Assembly (NCBI GenBank): GCA_029817715.1
Contig: JARUPY010000290.1
Location: forward strand, 1-64,000
DNA length: 64,000 bases
Direction: 5' to 3'
From: Melastoma dodecandrum
Taxonomy: Eukaryota > Streptophyta > Magnoliopsida > Myrtales > Melastomataceae
Position numbers and translations under genes: made by a program
Notes under the pieces: model-generated
Database searches by the model: none
Told to the model about the DNA's origin: nothing
The model's input: only the letters and a program-made list of their open reading frames with translations
Shown here: positions 1 through 12,049 of the stretch, piece after piece
How positions within the stretch are numbered: position 1 is the stretch's first letter
How the letters are laid out: every line of letters begins with the position of its first letter

Positions 1-1
1 G

Positions 2-100
2 TTTGGTGAGGAGGCTCTTGTTGACATAGAGGAGGTTGTTCCTTTTTCAGTAATAAATGAATATATGGTTGGGCAGAGCTGCTCGGCTTTAGGTGGTTAG
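2..100 (+). CDS. Possible C-terminal exon of an unknown gene
   Basis: An open frame runs in from the window edge and ends at TAG (98-100). It encodes about 32 residues, rich in acidic and hydrophobic residues, ending in SALGG. The codons look gene-like and lack the homopolymer noise seen further right, but there is no splice site or homology that I recognise. It could equally be a chance frame in a repeat. Confidence 0.25.
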   Translation, partial: FGEEALVDIEEVVPFSVINEYMVGQSCSALGG

Positions 101-1304
101 TGTGGTTTTTAGTATCTTCCACTAATGCCTGGTTCTTCAATATCCCAACAGTTGTGATCGGCAAAGGGATTCATTGCTAGGGAAACATGGGGTTTCGAAA
201 ACACGGACGGCCCGGAGAAACATCCAGGCCGTGAGGCGTTTACGTTCGGACTGTCCGATCTTTCTCCGTCTTCCTCCGATGCTCGTATCGACGGTTTCCA
301 GGACAATACACCTTTACGCCCACTGTCCAAACCGGCAATTCTACCGGGAGTTGCGACATCACGGGACGCATTAGACTTTTCATTATGTTTTTTGGCAACT
401 ATGTCTTCGGTTTTCCAGGACTGCAACATCCTTCCGAGGCAGCCAAATTGGCCAACCAGTTCAAACACCATCACGGCCCAGGGGAAGACCGACGGTTGAA
501 ACCCAGAAAAACACGGGGATCCTCGATCCAGGAAGTGCACAATCTCAGCCAACGGCAAACGTTGACCGCACCTACGTACCTCGGGAGGACCATGGAAGAA
601 CTGCTCGACAACTGTCGTGGATGCAATCTGCAGTCGGTTCATTCTCGACCCCAAGGAGATGGAGTTGAGTGGGTCCCCGGGGTCGATCCTCCCCAAAACG
701 ATCTTCTAATGGGAGTATCAGAATACCGGGGGCAAGAGCTGGACCACGAGTCAGCGGGTTACGTGGGCAGGTTTACCGAAAGGCTGCAATGACAGATTGC
801 AGAAGTCTCAGAAGTTCACTCACCGTTGACTCGATTCATCCAAGGAACTTGACTGGCTACCGCAGTATCAAGTGTGAACCTTCGATTTCAAGTCTGTATG
901 CCCCAAGACTGCTGGTTCTTTCACTAATGCCTTCCCATCGATGGTTTTGCTGTTTAAACAGCTTAGCATGGCGTGTTCCATATTTACAGTAAAGGGGCGA
1001 AAACTAGAAACCATAATTCATTTTATCGTTTAGTGTAAAATTTCGAAGATAAAAACCAATGAAATGATCTCCACTGCCGCAACCTGCCGATGCATTATAA
1101 TATGTTCAAACGTTCGTTCAACCTTAAATTGAGGAACCTTTGGAAGTTACAACAAAAGTTTTTTTCAGAGTGCCAACAGCCGATCCGATTGCAAATTGAG
1201 ACGACAACAAATCCGCAAGGAGGAAGTTATGATCGCAACAGCAGAACAGGGGGCGGGAGAACAGGGGGGAGAAACAGAGGGGGAGATGACCTTGGAAATT
1301 AAAC
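101..1304. other. Unassigned stretch, no gene recognised
   Basis: From about 120 to 960 the sequence is GC-richer than the AT-rich DNA that follows and contains several overlapping open frames of 60-195 codons on both strands. None shows a domain I recognise and none has a clear advantage over the others. It may be a degenerate retroelement fragment. From about 960 to 1304 it is AT-rich and would be the 3' UTR and downstream flank of the proteasome gene on the minus strand. Confidence 0.4.
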
Positions 1305-3143
1305 TCACAAAAAACGGTCTGATCACCGCCTCGGACCTCCGTTGGCGTGTAGAGATGGTATGTAGGAAGCCACTTTGGCAATGTCCACATTGTTTGGTGT
1401 AACCTGCACCGAGCATCCTCTTATTAGCACAGGAAGACGGGAAGGAAATCCCTGATATAATGGAAATAACACATGGGTGTTTTTTATACCTATTTCACTC
1501 CATGGACCTGCTTAAGGATGGAAAGTGCGATAGTCTCGGCTTCCTGAAGGGTCAACTTCCCTGCCAAAACAGATGGAAGACAAAAGAATAAATAATAAAA
1601 TAAAAAATAATGAAGTGGATATCCGGGCGAGTTGCAGAAACTCCGTTTTTCAAGTGAGGATGGAAAAAAATGAGCCAAAACCTACTGGCGCGAGAAAACG
1701 AACCTTATTATACTGCTCCTGGAGGAGAACTAATCTGCTCCCTCTGAACCCGAGCCAATATCTTTTGCATTGCATAGCCAAAATGTGCCTGAATGGGTCT
1801 GTATAGTACCTACATAATCGCAAAATAACCGGCCTAAGTCAAACATGGGGTCCAGACAACTATCCACCACCAATCCACATCGTACAAACCTAAGCTGTTT
1901 GATATGAAACAATTCAACTCCTAAGGAACCCCGATGTGATGAAGTACTTTGAAGTATATTGAAATGCAAGACTAAAAACTTTGTGTTCATGTATTGAATG
2001 AATCAAACGGTAGACCAGAAGTTATCATTAGGCACACCAAACTCAGATACGGCACATCAAATTGTTCACAGCCTTTCAAGAGAAAGGAATGAACAAGATT
2101 CATCAGTTACACTTAAACACAAAAATGATTCACTATTACAGTCAAAACAAGAAAAGAATTCACGGTTACAGTTAAAAAAAAAAAGATTATGGTTATTATC
2201 GATGCAACAGAAATAAAGAGATTAGAGGTCACTCCACACAGCTTGGGTCCATTCCTCATCATGTCCTGCAATAAGAAGTGATACCCCAAAAGGGCGAGAC
2301 TGCCAAAATTAATTGAAAAAAAAAAACATTAACAGAAAGCAGTACAAACCTAATCAATAATAATCACATCATCATGACAAATAAAGAGGTCCTTTGATAA
2401 CATAATTAACGGCAAATACAGTGCAAATAATTAACTCATTGCTATGACAAGTCTAACAACAGACTGATAGATGATGGACCACAATAAGAAGCTTCATACA
2501 TACAACATATGATCATCTTCACTTCAAGAAAATTGTACCCAGTATTTCTCGTCTATGAAAAGAAACCAAGAAGAAGCAATCAAAACTCTATCTACAAGTT
2601 CCCTGAAGATCGCTAATGGATGTCCTTTGAAAAATAGCAAGTAAAAGAAACAAGTCAAGCAATAGCTTAATGATAAATAGAGGGCCTTCCAACAATAACT
2701 ATGAAGCACACTTTAACAGGGACTCTGAACAACAGATGTCCAATAGTCAATAAATCCAACAGAAGACTGAGAAAAACTTTATGATGCTAACAGAAGCTGG
2801 TAATACAGAAAACAAAAGGTCAAGAGGAATTTCATATTACCATTGATTCCTCATCGCCCTCCCCAAACCGCAAAGCCAGGTCACAAAGAGCTTGTGTTGT
2901 TGATTCAACAGTCATTGGTTCACCATATGAGAACCTGTGATTCTACAGATAATAATAATATAAAGCAAAATCAGCAAAGTTTCAATTAGGGACCAAAAGA
3001 GTTAGTAGTTTCACAGTTGCATTCATTACCTGAGTTTCTACTCTAGCATGTTCAACTAGGGTGCGGGCATCAGCAATTAAACCACTCATTGCACAGCCTA
3101 TATGTTCATCAATTTCCATAATCTTTTCAACACTGCTCGGCTC

Positions 3144-4740
3144 CTGGAATTAGAAGAGAAGCTGAGACAAGGAAAGGAATAACTCCAAGCAAATTAACTG
3201 TTCAGCATAAACAAACACATAAATTCATATATGCCCATACCCCGTTCTCCAAAGTATACACAGTCTATTCAAGCGTGTATTAAATTAAAATACTTGATTC
3301 ATTCAAACCAAGAAACTAAAAATCAATTTGGGACACAATAAAAGCTAGCACCGAATCGAGTCAACAACTAAACCAAGAGGTTGCGCTAAACAATTTTTGT
3401 ATGCCAAGGATCTACCATAAACCAATCATACGGATTCTTCTGAGAAAAATCATTGGGCATTCAATTCATATGAATTGTTTCGTCTACACAACGCCATGAA
3501 AATAATTAAAAAAAAAACAACTAATACCAGAGTTTTTTTTTATCGGTAATATAGAGTTATTTAGCATAAACACCTTCAGAAAAAGTCAAGCATCTTTAAA
3601 CCTCCCAATTTCACAAGACAACCACAAAGAATCTCTGGTTATAACGAGTTATTTACTCAATATATAATGAAAGAGGGGTTTTAACAAACAGTTTTAACTA
3701 ATTCCAAAATCTCCATTAGTCTTCAAGCTCACATGACCTTATATCTCTGCAAGTTAAGCTAAAAATACATATGAAGGGACTGATTATTCATTTTCCACAC
3801 AAGCCGCCCTCACAACTCCACTTCAGCACTTGCATGAGGAGAATCTGATCTTATTAGAGTAGCCCCAACAAAATTGTTGAAACATTAAAATTGGCACAGC
3901 AAGAGTCCACAGTTTGATTTTAGCTCAAGTCAATCTGGGAATCTACCATTTAACAAGACCAAAACTGTTTCCGTGAGGCTAATAAACTTCTACTTGTTGG
4001 GAGTGTAAAAGGGTTATTCATTACCCGGAAACTTTAGGGGGTGGGCATTATGGAGGGGTGCGCTTAAAAAAGCTTTTGGGCAAGGTTGGGACTAAATAAT
4101 TTTACAATCTGCTTGGAGTCATTGCAAAAACATGCAGGCACAAGAAAAGGTACAATCAAGGAAAAATAAAGGTCCTAACTTGGTATTGGGGGAAATAATA
4201 AAAAACTTTCACACCCAATAAGCATAGGGGCAGAAAATTAGGACCTTTTTAGGAGTGCAACAAAAAAACGCCCAACTGGAGAGGGTGGAACTTGACATTT
4301 CCACTCAGCATAAAAAATTTATCTTATTCAACTGAAATATAAAAAAAAACTCCGGGTGGGGGAATTTCACATGGGGAAACTTCCCTATTACATTGTTGGG
4401 TATTCTAAATTTCCTTCTTAAAAAAACCTTAGAGCAGCAGCCACCACAAAAAAATTGAGGATAAATTCACTATACACTAGCTCATATCCAGGTATAACCA
4501 GGATCACCATCACGCACACACATTACGTACTCTTCAAATATTAACCAAAAAAAAGCCCATAACCAGTAATGGCGGAAAGTAATCCGCTTTCTCAAACAGC
4601 AAGCAACAACCCCAATCCATTCTGTCTTTTATACCAATCGCAGGTGGAAAAACCCCAACTATTAGCCACCAAACAAACCCCCCCCCACCCCCCCTCCCCA
4701 AAAAAAAAAAAAATAAGCCCATAATGTTTTAGGTCACCCA
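3144..4740. other. Large intron region of the proteasome alpha-5 gene
   Basis: This AT-rich DNA lies between the EPSS exon and the LGSTA exon. No exon or mobile element was recognised. From about 3980 the text becomes rich in lengthened homopolymers (runs of A, G and C), like the damaged exons on its right. Confidence 0.5.
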
Positions 4741-4817
4741 CAATTACAAACCTAGAAGCTCCAAAACCTAACGGCAGTAGATCCAGATAAATTCTTATTA
4801 ATAGAAGAACAGAGAAA

Positions 4818-4849
<32 letters not shown>

Positions 4850-4941
4850 TGGGGGGGGGGGGGGGGGGTGGGGGGGGGGGGGGGGGGGTGGGGGGGGGGG
4901 GGGGGGCGGGGGGGGGGGCGGTGGGGGGGGGGGGGGGGGGG
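4818..4941. repeat. Poly-G low-complexity block
   Basis: About 124 bases are almost entirely G, with isolated A, T and C. The block sits in the intron between the first two recognisable proteasome alpha-5 exons, next to other inflated homopolymers. It yields proline-only or glycine-only reading frames, which are not genes. A real G-tract this long would be exceptional in a plant gene, so a basecalling or assembly artefact is likely. Confidence 0.9.
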
Positions 4942-5049
4942 ATGATCAATCCACCTTGGTATAGCTTTCAATAGACATACTCCAAACCTGGAAAAACAAA
5001 TCTCCCTTCTCTGGAGAAAATGTATTAACACCCCGGTTCATACTCAGTC

Positions 5050-6079
5050 CTGGGAACAACCAAAATAACCCCCTCTCCGATAAAACAAACTCCTCATATC
5101 TCGGGGCCAGGACCAAATCATAAAAACACAATAATTTCAAAAACCCACTCACCTCGTTAGGGAACATTTTCCCCCCTAAAAACCTCGGTCAATCTAACAA
5201 ACAAAAAAAAAGAAACAACTTAAAACACATCATCAAAACCCAATCCACAATGGGACAAAAAAAACCCCCCGCTGGCAAATACCGCGCGAAAATCAGTGAA
5301 ATCTCGGAAAAATATTTGGAACGATAGGGATCGAAATCCGTGGATGGGGAAGGGGGATGGAAAAAAAAAAAAACCCAAGTCGAATCTAATCGAGAAAACA
5401 AGGACGAATGCCATCGGAAAAGAGGAAGGAAAATGGGTCGGGGTGCGGGGGGAAAATTTGACTTGGAGGTTCGTCAGGGGTCGTTTAGAACTCCTGAGCT
5501 TAAAAATTCTTTCAAAACCAACAGGAAAAAAACCCTTCTTTGGCAAGCCCAAGTTAAAGAAAAAACCCACCCGGGGACACAAAACTGGGAGGATGGAGAG
5601 TAACCGTGGGGTCAGGGCTTTATTATGGAGCTTGGGCCCATTGGTCTTGTTTTGAGGCCCATTTATTCGAGATGGTTCATCCGTGTCTGTTATAAAGTAA
5701 TAAAAAAAAAAAAAAATAAGTCCCATCATTCTCCGTCCAACGAAGTTAAAAAATATCAAGGAGGGCTCAGAAAACGCCGAGGCTTTGTTTCAAAATAGCC
5801 TTAGTTCATAAACCAGAATATTTCAAAAACTTCCTCGAACCTCCCTCACCTTCGTTTAAAACCACCGACCACTTGGCAGGCGGAGGTCCTCAACGCCCCA
5901 AGCACCACCACCACCATCTCTCCTCTCCTATATAAAAATAAACCTCACCTAAACATTTTTTCCCCCACTTCATTCAATCAATGGAAATTAATAAATCAAT
6001 GGCATAATACGACACACCAGGCGGTCATCCATTCCACGAGGAAAAACAGGAGTTTTGTCCCTAACTAAGGTTTGGCTGC
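5050..6079. other. 5' region of the proteasome gene up to element A
   Basis: This would hold the first exon, 5' UTR and promoter of the minus-strand alpha-5 gene. I could not identify a clean start codon because homopolymers are inflated throughout (for example near 5360, 5530 and 5700). No other gene was seen. The stretch ends at the 5' LTR of element A. Confidence 0.45.
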
Positions 6080-6813
6080 TGTTTAGCAACAAAATTCTGG
6101 GGCCACAGATCTCGGCCTTAATCTATGAATCCAATGGATTTTAGAATACAGGGCCCAAGGGACATGAAACCCAGTGAGGAAGGTGGACAACGGGGAAAAC
6201 ACCACCAGGCGAAGGCTTGCTGGTCGAAAGCAGTCATATTCAAGGTGACAGGGTTACCGGGCGACGGTCAACAAATGGAATTAGGCCAACGAGGGGAAAA
6301 CTCATTTTACGGGCGAACTAAGCCAATTGGGCGATGCAGATGATCAGGGAAGATTCCAGGAAGGATCTGCAGGATTTGGAAGGGAATTGTTACCAAGTTT
6401 GATCATATGGAAAGAAGATATTTCATGAAGACTGGTGACAAAGGAAACGTAATATATGTAATATTTCATTACCGTACATACGTAGGTGTAGCTTAGTATA
6501 AATAATCATTCTTATGCATTATATAAACACCTCTCTACAGACGAATTATATTGTCATTATTATGTTCAAGCATTCCAGCGTTCAAGCTCTCCATGTGCTC
6601 CTGCGTTCCTTACATTCCCTCTGAAGGCATCGTCGATGGCATCCGTAAGTGCTTTTGCTTAAGGGTACGTCCGCCGCCTTCCTCCTCTCTTTCTTTTTCA
6701 TACGGCGATCACACGACACATACAACGAACCTCCGAGCACCAGTTACTCGTAGTGCTAGAGATTTCCGACGTGTTTAGATCCGGCTTGTGCGCATTCACT
6801 TCCGGAGCGAACA
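6080..6813 (+). repeat. Element A 5' LTR
   Basis: This 734-bp repeat begins TGTTTAGC and ends GCGAACA, with a near-equal-length partner at 30777-31514. Shared landmarks include CCACAGATCTCGG, CCCAAGGGACATGAAAC, the stretch GAAGGGAATTGTTACCAAG and the core promoter. Confidence 0.9.
6519..6527 (+). promoter_or_regulatory. TATA box of element A 5' LTR
   Basis: TTATATAAA lies about 290 bp before the LTR end, followed by CACCTCTCTACAG. The 3' LTR has the matching GTATAAACACC at 31221-31231. This fits the U3/R boundary of an LTR promoter. Confidence 0.6.
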
Positions 6814-6819
6814 CGCCTT

Positions 6820-6840
6820 TGGCGACCACAATGGGAGCAA
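6820..6840 (+). promoter_or_regulatory. Candidate primer-binding site of element A
   Basis: TGGCGACCACAATGGGAGCA begins six bases after the LTR end. Element B has TGGCGACCACAGTGGGAGCA at the same six-base spacing. A TGGCGAC start would pair with a tRNA ending GTCGCCA, as in tRNA-Arg-type sites of Tat/Ogre elements, but the later bases do not obviously match. Confidence 0.5.
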
Positions 6841-7439
6841 ATCTAAGCCAATCATGTCTAGAACCCGAACTGGTAGTAATTCGAACAACCTCAGAGATAA
6901 ACCAGTCCGATGGGAAAAAGAGCAATGATGGAAACAAACTCAGATTACAACCATAGCTGGAGAGTTGTCCGCCATCATGAGTATTCTCCAACATCTTAAT
7001 GGAGAAAGTCGGTGCTATCGACCAGAAGCACGACGCTTTCAAGGAAAAGATTGACTCCAAAATGGAAACTGTCTTTCAAAATCTAGGAACTATGACATGG
7101 TACCGATGAACAGACCTAGTTGATAGGAAGGACGAGTCAGCCACCGGGCGTCAACCTTATTACGACCCTCACAGGGCCTCAATCGCGGAGGGAAAGAAGA
7201 AGGTTGACATGGATGATGTCCCAATCATCCAAGCGGGTCCCAAGAGGGTCATGCATAAACAATCTGCCACTCGTGATAAACGAGCATAGAACGGCTGCAA
7301 CAGTTAAAGCCATCATGTAAACGTATCAACCCCCTTTTCGGGTGAGAGAGAATGTCAATTGGCCGGTAGATAACGAATTTGTTCCCACTGAAAATCATGA
7401 ACGCTCTGAGTACTCTCCCTAACCCGTACATGGAAGGAG

Positions 7440-8950
7440 AATACGGGCTCAGGAAACGATGGCACCACCAGATCTCGGCACCCGAAATCAGAAAATTACG
7501 TTGCTCGATTAGTGGAACAAGCGATCCCTGCGGATGATGCCAATGAGGTTCAGCTCTATCGGACTCCTTACCCTGATAACATCGATCGGGATTACCTTTT
7601 CTTAAGGGATACTGCGTTCCTGAATTTGCCCGTTTTTTTGGGCGAAGAAGGCATTTCGCCTGCGAAACATGTCGCCCGCTTCACTCATCAGGCTGGAGAA
7701 GCCGCCATGAATGGTTTCTGGAAACACCGTCTATTTTTCGAGCTCTTTCACAGGAGCAACCTTTTGTGGTTTGTAAACATCCCTCCTAATTCGGTGAGAA
7801 ACTGGGATGACATGCAAGTTCAATTCACTCTGGCTTTTGCTCAGACCGATCCTGTAGTGACTTTACAAGATCTCACTCACATAAGGCAACAACCCGGTGA
7901 ACATGTGGTTGTTTTCCTGAATAAGCTTCGAAGGGCATGGCTGAGATGTAAACCCTTTCGTCCGAAATCGAACTCATAGCAATAGCCTTGGACTCTCTCC
8001 TTCTTCGGCTTAGAAAGAAGCTAGAGGGAGAAGTGTTCAGGGATTGGAATGAATTAGCCAGGAGAGCCATCCGGTACGAGAACCTCCTTAGAGAGAAGAC
8101 ACATGCAAAAGGGAGTTTTGTTCGCAGGACCTTTGATGACCTATCAAGCGGAATCGGTCGCAAGACGTCGACATTGCAAAATATGTGGAAAGGGCAACCC
8201 TTAACATGCGATGAGTTGACCAAAAAAAACTTTCCCGGGCCAAAGCATCCCCAAAGATTCAAGAGGAAAGGAAATATTCCTTTGATAAAGCGAAAGCCGA
8301 CGAAAATCTTCGAATTCATGCTCCAAAATGGACGAATTCGACTAAAGTAGGGCCATCGAGTCCCTCGGACTGACTGTGAAAAGTCGAGAAACTTCTGTAA
8401 GTGGCATGAGTCGTTCACCCCATACTAGCAGGGGATTTGCATCACGTTCAGAAACCTAGTGCAAGATTTTTTAGAATCTAAGGAATTATGATTCCCAAAA
8501 CTCAGGGGATCAGGTGTTAACAGGAGTCGCATCCTTTTGGCGATTTAGTTGACATAAATACTTTAGATGTCAATTGCCTAATCGTGCCGCCTCTGTCAAT
8601 GTAGGGAGACAAGGACCAATCGTCTTAAACTGGCGAAACAATCATTGCAAACATGTTCAAACGACTTGTGACCAAAGGAAACACTTCAGTGTCCTACTGA
8701 TCGCAAGAACATGCAACATAATCGTTTGTCGCTGGCATATGGATGCTTCGTACACTACCAATCATTGTTATACTTTGTACGCACGCCCTCTGGCCTAGCA
8801 CGCGCGTGGCAGTTCGGACAACCCGAGGATACGGGTCCGCTTCCTCAAGGCCAAACCGATCGACGTTACGACTCGAACGTCAGACAATGCGGAAGGGAAA
8901 TGGGTTGAATCATCCCTTGGTTCCCGGATGGACCTGCGGGATGTTTCGCT
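7440..8950 (+). pseudogene. Element A gag, N-terminal and central part (broken)
   Basis: The longest open piece is 7512-7979. It contains a Retrotrans_gag-type capsid segment (HVARFTHQAGEAAMNGFWKH..., then LKRL-type helices) that aligns with residues about 300-430 of the intact gag of element B. A second piece at 7988-8350 continues in another frame. Further right, a Cys/His cluster beginning CKWH (about 8395) and another, CRWHMD...TTNHC (about 8730-8770), match the two zinc-knuckle-like clusters of B's gag. Stops and frameshifts separate all of these, so no Gag protein can be made. Confidence 0.8.
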
Positions 8951-11650
8951 AACCGTCTTTAGTTTCCTGGAGGCGACGGGCGAAAGGCTGCGTAAGGCCT
9001 CATTTGGGAACTATAAGGAAGACTCAGGGAGTGGCTCGTATCGCCATCACCCATCCAAAATGGCTCCGTAAAAAACAATGTTGTTTGTTTAACCTAGGTA
9101 AACTATACGGAGTCGCCACCGATATTAAAATTTAAAAGCTTGATTTAAGTCGGAAAACCAGAGTAAGATTTGGGGATTCCTAATCACTAACTCGTACATC
9201 TAAACATGCGAAAAGGTGGTGTTTTCTCCAAAAGTTGCTTTTGATTAACGGGTGTTGGACCCGATTCCGGGCATGACATTCGGACTCATGTCAATGTTTT
9301 ATGGCCATTGGAACCCGATTCGGACTTTTTGGGCCCAAACTCATGTGTGTTTGGCAAACAACATGTGACGATAAACCTATGGGCCTAAGGCATGCGGACA
9401 AGTACAGACAATTACTTGAGATCAAAGGGGGCGAGGAAGGATGGTGACCGTGGGCCTATACACATGGGACCCACGACCTGTTACATGTGAAAATAAAAAA
9501 AAAATTTGGAGGCCCGCACCTCCCTCATGTACCTGAGTCCTGCCAGGATGGCATGTCCATCGGCTAAGGTTTCATCAGTTGTGGGCTATGCTATCAACAG
9601 AATGAAAATCCAACCACTCATTAAGATGATATATTAGTTGAATGGTGGGATCTCAACTTATGGAATCACAAAGTCGGACATTCACGCAGACTTCTTTATT
9701 TACTGCCAATTAACACCTTAAAGAAAAATAGAAAAAAAGTAACGTGTGTATAAGATAAAAATATGTACAATACGTCTAAATGATTATATTCAAATGAAAA
9801 ACATGTCTGTCAAGTTTGGTGGCGATCTAACGGTGAGATCAATTGGGATCTCAATCAGAGAATGGGACTGCGACGTACAGAAAGTACAGCTTCGCATGTG
9901 TTCTGTTCATCGATTCGTTATTCAAATCTGCGAAAAAACTTCAACTGGTCGAAAACACCACATTGTATGCAAAACCGTTTTTTTTCAGTTTTTTTATGTC
10001 CGAGACATTTGGAGACGATCCAATGGTCAGATCTCTCGAGATCCCCTCAGAAGTGGGGACTGTAGTATGCAGGCTAGCCGCAAACTGCGCGCACGCCCTT
10101 AGCTTCCGGGGTCCTATCTCGGTCCTCGATCGTTGAAAAAAATGAAACAAAAAATTTTTCAAGACCTCACCCTTTGGTTATCTTTTGGTATGGAATTCAA
10201 GGTCAGCCGACAAGCATAACCCTTTCATAATGGACCCGCTTTTGGCCTGCCAATGTTGGGACTGGGAAACTCGAAGATTTTCTGCCGCTCCCAAGCATTG
10301 TTTTCAGTATACAAGACTCCAAATGAGCTCAAACAAATAGTAAAAGATGCATAATCAAGTAAGAAAGAGATATCACCTGATTTTTGTATCGATCCGTCAC
10401 CGGACGAGAAAGTTATGACCTGTCGAATACTTCCCCTGCATTCTGGCCGAGGTTGTCTTGCTCCGTCGGGGCTCGGGTTCACGTTGCATCATGTCACATG
10501 CAACTGAAGTTTAAAAATAATACGGAAAGGTTGGTCTGCCATGCGCTAAGGTAAATGTGTGGGATGCATGAATTATGAGTAAATAGACTAAAAACTAACC
10601 GAGGGGTTGCTTCGCCCGGGGATTGCCTAGGGAGGAAGAAGGACGTCGGTATCTAGTCCGTTAGAAGGCTCCATTGGAGCACCATGCTTGGGTTGGGGTT
10701 GTGGCAGTAGGCTCCAGTGTCGTCGGAGGAGAAGGGTGGTCGGCTGTGTCGACTGATTAGGGAGGCTTTGGTACATCAGCATTGGGGGAAAAGGGGGTGT
10801 CATTGGCTTCTGGTTTCTGTGTGGACGTCGGGAGGAGTTGGCCATCTGCATTGATGTGTGTAGATGAGTGAGGTGTTGGCCTCCCCAATTCCCAGAGGAG
10901 TGGTGAGTCTTGGATGAGAGGGACGTCGGATAGTCCTGATTATTTGTTAATTGTTAGTCTCAAGTGGGATGGGGAGTCTCTTTGGCTCTTAGGAATGAGA
11001 TGATTTTTGAGATCCTCTTATGGGGAATCTTTTATTTTTAAGTTATTGTGTGGGATCGTATGAAAGGTGATAGTAATGTACTGAAGGGTTAGAGGAATTG
11101 TGTGTAGGTTCATCCGCTGATGGGGACAAAGAAAGTATATATATATTATTTTAATGGGGGAATGGGATATTTTTTTAGGGAAGTGATCGAGGGGATTGAA
11201 TCTTGATAAGGTAAGTACATTTACGATGTTAGAAATCTCGAAATGTTTTTAAATGTGATTACGAAGAAAGTCAGTGATTAAAATTTTATTTGGAAAATCT
11301 TAAAAGAAAAATATTTGTATGGGAAAATTTGGGGTAATTAATATACTCTTAGGAAGTAGTTACTGAACCGAAAAGAAAAGCAGGATTGGTACGACCTTAA
11401 TCAGCTTTCAAAAAGAAATGGGCCATGGGAATCGGCAATGGCCCAAGGCGTTTCAACGTTGGAGAAAAGTGCCTAGAGCAAAAGGGAACTTCCCATTGAG
11501 TGGGAAACAAGGAGACTCTGTACTCCTGAAGAACTCCTGAGGACGAGGGGGTTGCGGGTATGCGAAAATGAACTCGTCCCCTAGGAGACCGCACTGCGGG
11601 TGCGCCTTAGGCCTCAACAGACGAAGGAAAGTGCGGAGCGGATACAGGTT
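8950..11650. other. Unassigned insertion of up to 2.7 kb in element A gag
   Basis: In element B the two gag segments that flank this stretch are only about 350 bp apart, so most of it is extra DNA. It includes a CGGAGTCGCCACCG motif (about 9107), pyrimidine- and AT-rich blocks, and no domain-bearing frame. I could not find matching terminal repeats or a target duplication. It may be a decayed non-autonomous element or several fragments. Confidence 0.5.
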
Positions 11651-12049
11651 CGCTTTCAGAAGGCGACAGAGGGAACACTATGTGAAAGCAGGGACCTCGC
11701 TAGCCCAGTTTCCAACTGTTGATATACTATGTTATCAGGTGCCAAGCCAATAGCGAGCACACCAAAGTACTCATCACCCACAATGTGTCAATTTCTGCTT
11801 GGCTGCATACCAGTACTTCCTGCTGTGTGGCCGGTTTTGGCATCTATAAGGAAAGATCAACTGTGGAAAGGGTTAACCCCCAGTCATTGTAACCGATTCA
11901 TAATCTCCGAATTAACGATCCGACATTCGAAGACTCCATCTTGGGGGAAACATCCAATGTGAGCAGTTATGACCCGCACAGAAGGGAATTTGTTCAGGTC
12001 CGATGATCAGCCTTACATAAACCCTGGGTAAACATAACACCTTCGTTCA
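11650..12049 (+). pseudogene. Element A gag, segment just left of the nested block
   Basis: In shifting frames this segment aligns with the gag stretch of element B that runs from its LAQF-like motif through a Cys-rich region to GYDPADGRFVEV (here SYDPHRREFVQV, about 11950-12000). It ends exactly at the GTTCA target site (12045-12049) and resumes at 22374. Confidence 0.7.
12045..12049 (+). repeat. Target-site copy GTTCA, left
   Basis: GTTCA sits directly before the left end of element C (TGTAAAGAC...). The same five bases in the same orientation sit directly after the TRIM LTR end, at 22374-22378. Confidence 0.7.

Larger units (their letters stand above)
1305..5049 (-). pseudogene. PAE: 20S proteasome subunit alpha-5 gene, frame broken as assembled
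   Basis: This encodes the alpha-5 subunit of the 20S proteasome core, part of the outer alpha ring that gates substrate entry. Exons with GT-AG borders, in gene order: 4955-5049 (GVNTFSPE...), part of a LGSTAV exon near 4750-4795, 3030-3143 ([20 protein letters not shown]...), 2841-2942 ([20 protein letters not shown]...), 2240-2299 (SRPFGVSLLIAGHDE), 1704-1809 (YYTDP...GSGSEGAD), 1490-1560 (LTLQEAETIALSILKQV) and 1305-1403 (VTPNNVDIAKV...TYHLYTP). The exons at 2841-2942 and 3030-3143 are perfect. All other exons contain extra single bases that shift the frame, while the remaining bases match the family almost exactly. That insertion-only pattern suggests sequencing error rather than a true pseudogene. 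I could not locate the first exon (start codon) or the segment between LGSTA and EPSS. Confidence 0.85.

Noticed and set aside
109..696. A 195-codon frame on the minus strand
   Set aside because: No domain, no credible start context, and competing frames on the other strand are of similar quality.
4752..5031. Proline-only reading frames on the minus strand
   Set aside because: They come from the poly-G block and have no gene-like composition.
5220..5759. Long overlapping frames on both strands (about 120-180 codons)
   Set aside because: They are caused by homopolymer-rich sequence with few stops. Composition is lysine- or phenylalanine-heavy and there is no domain.
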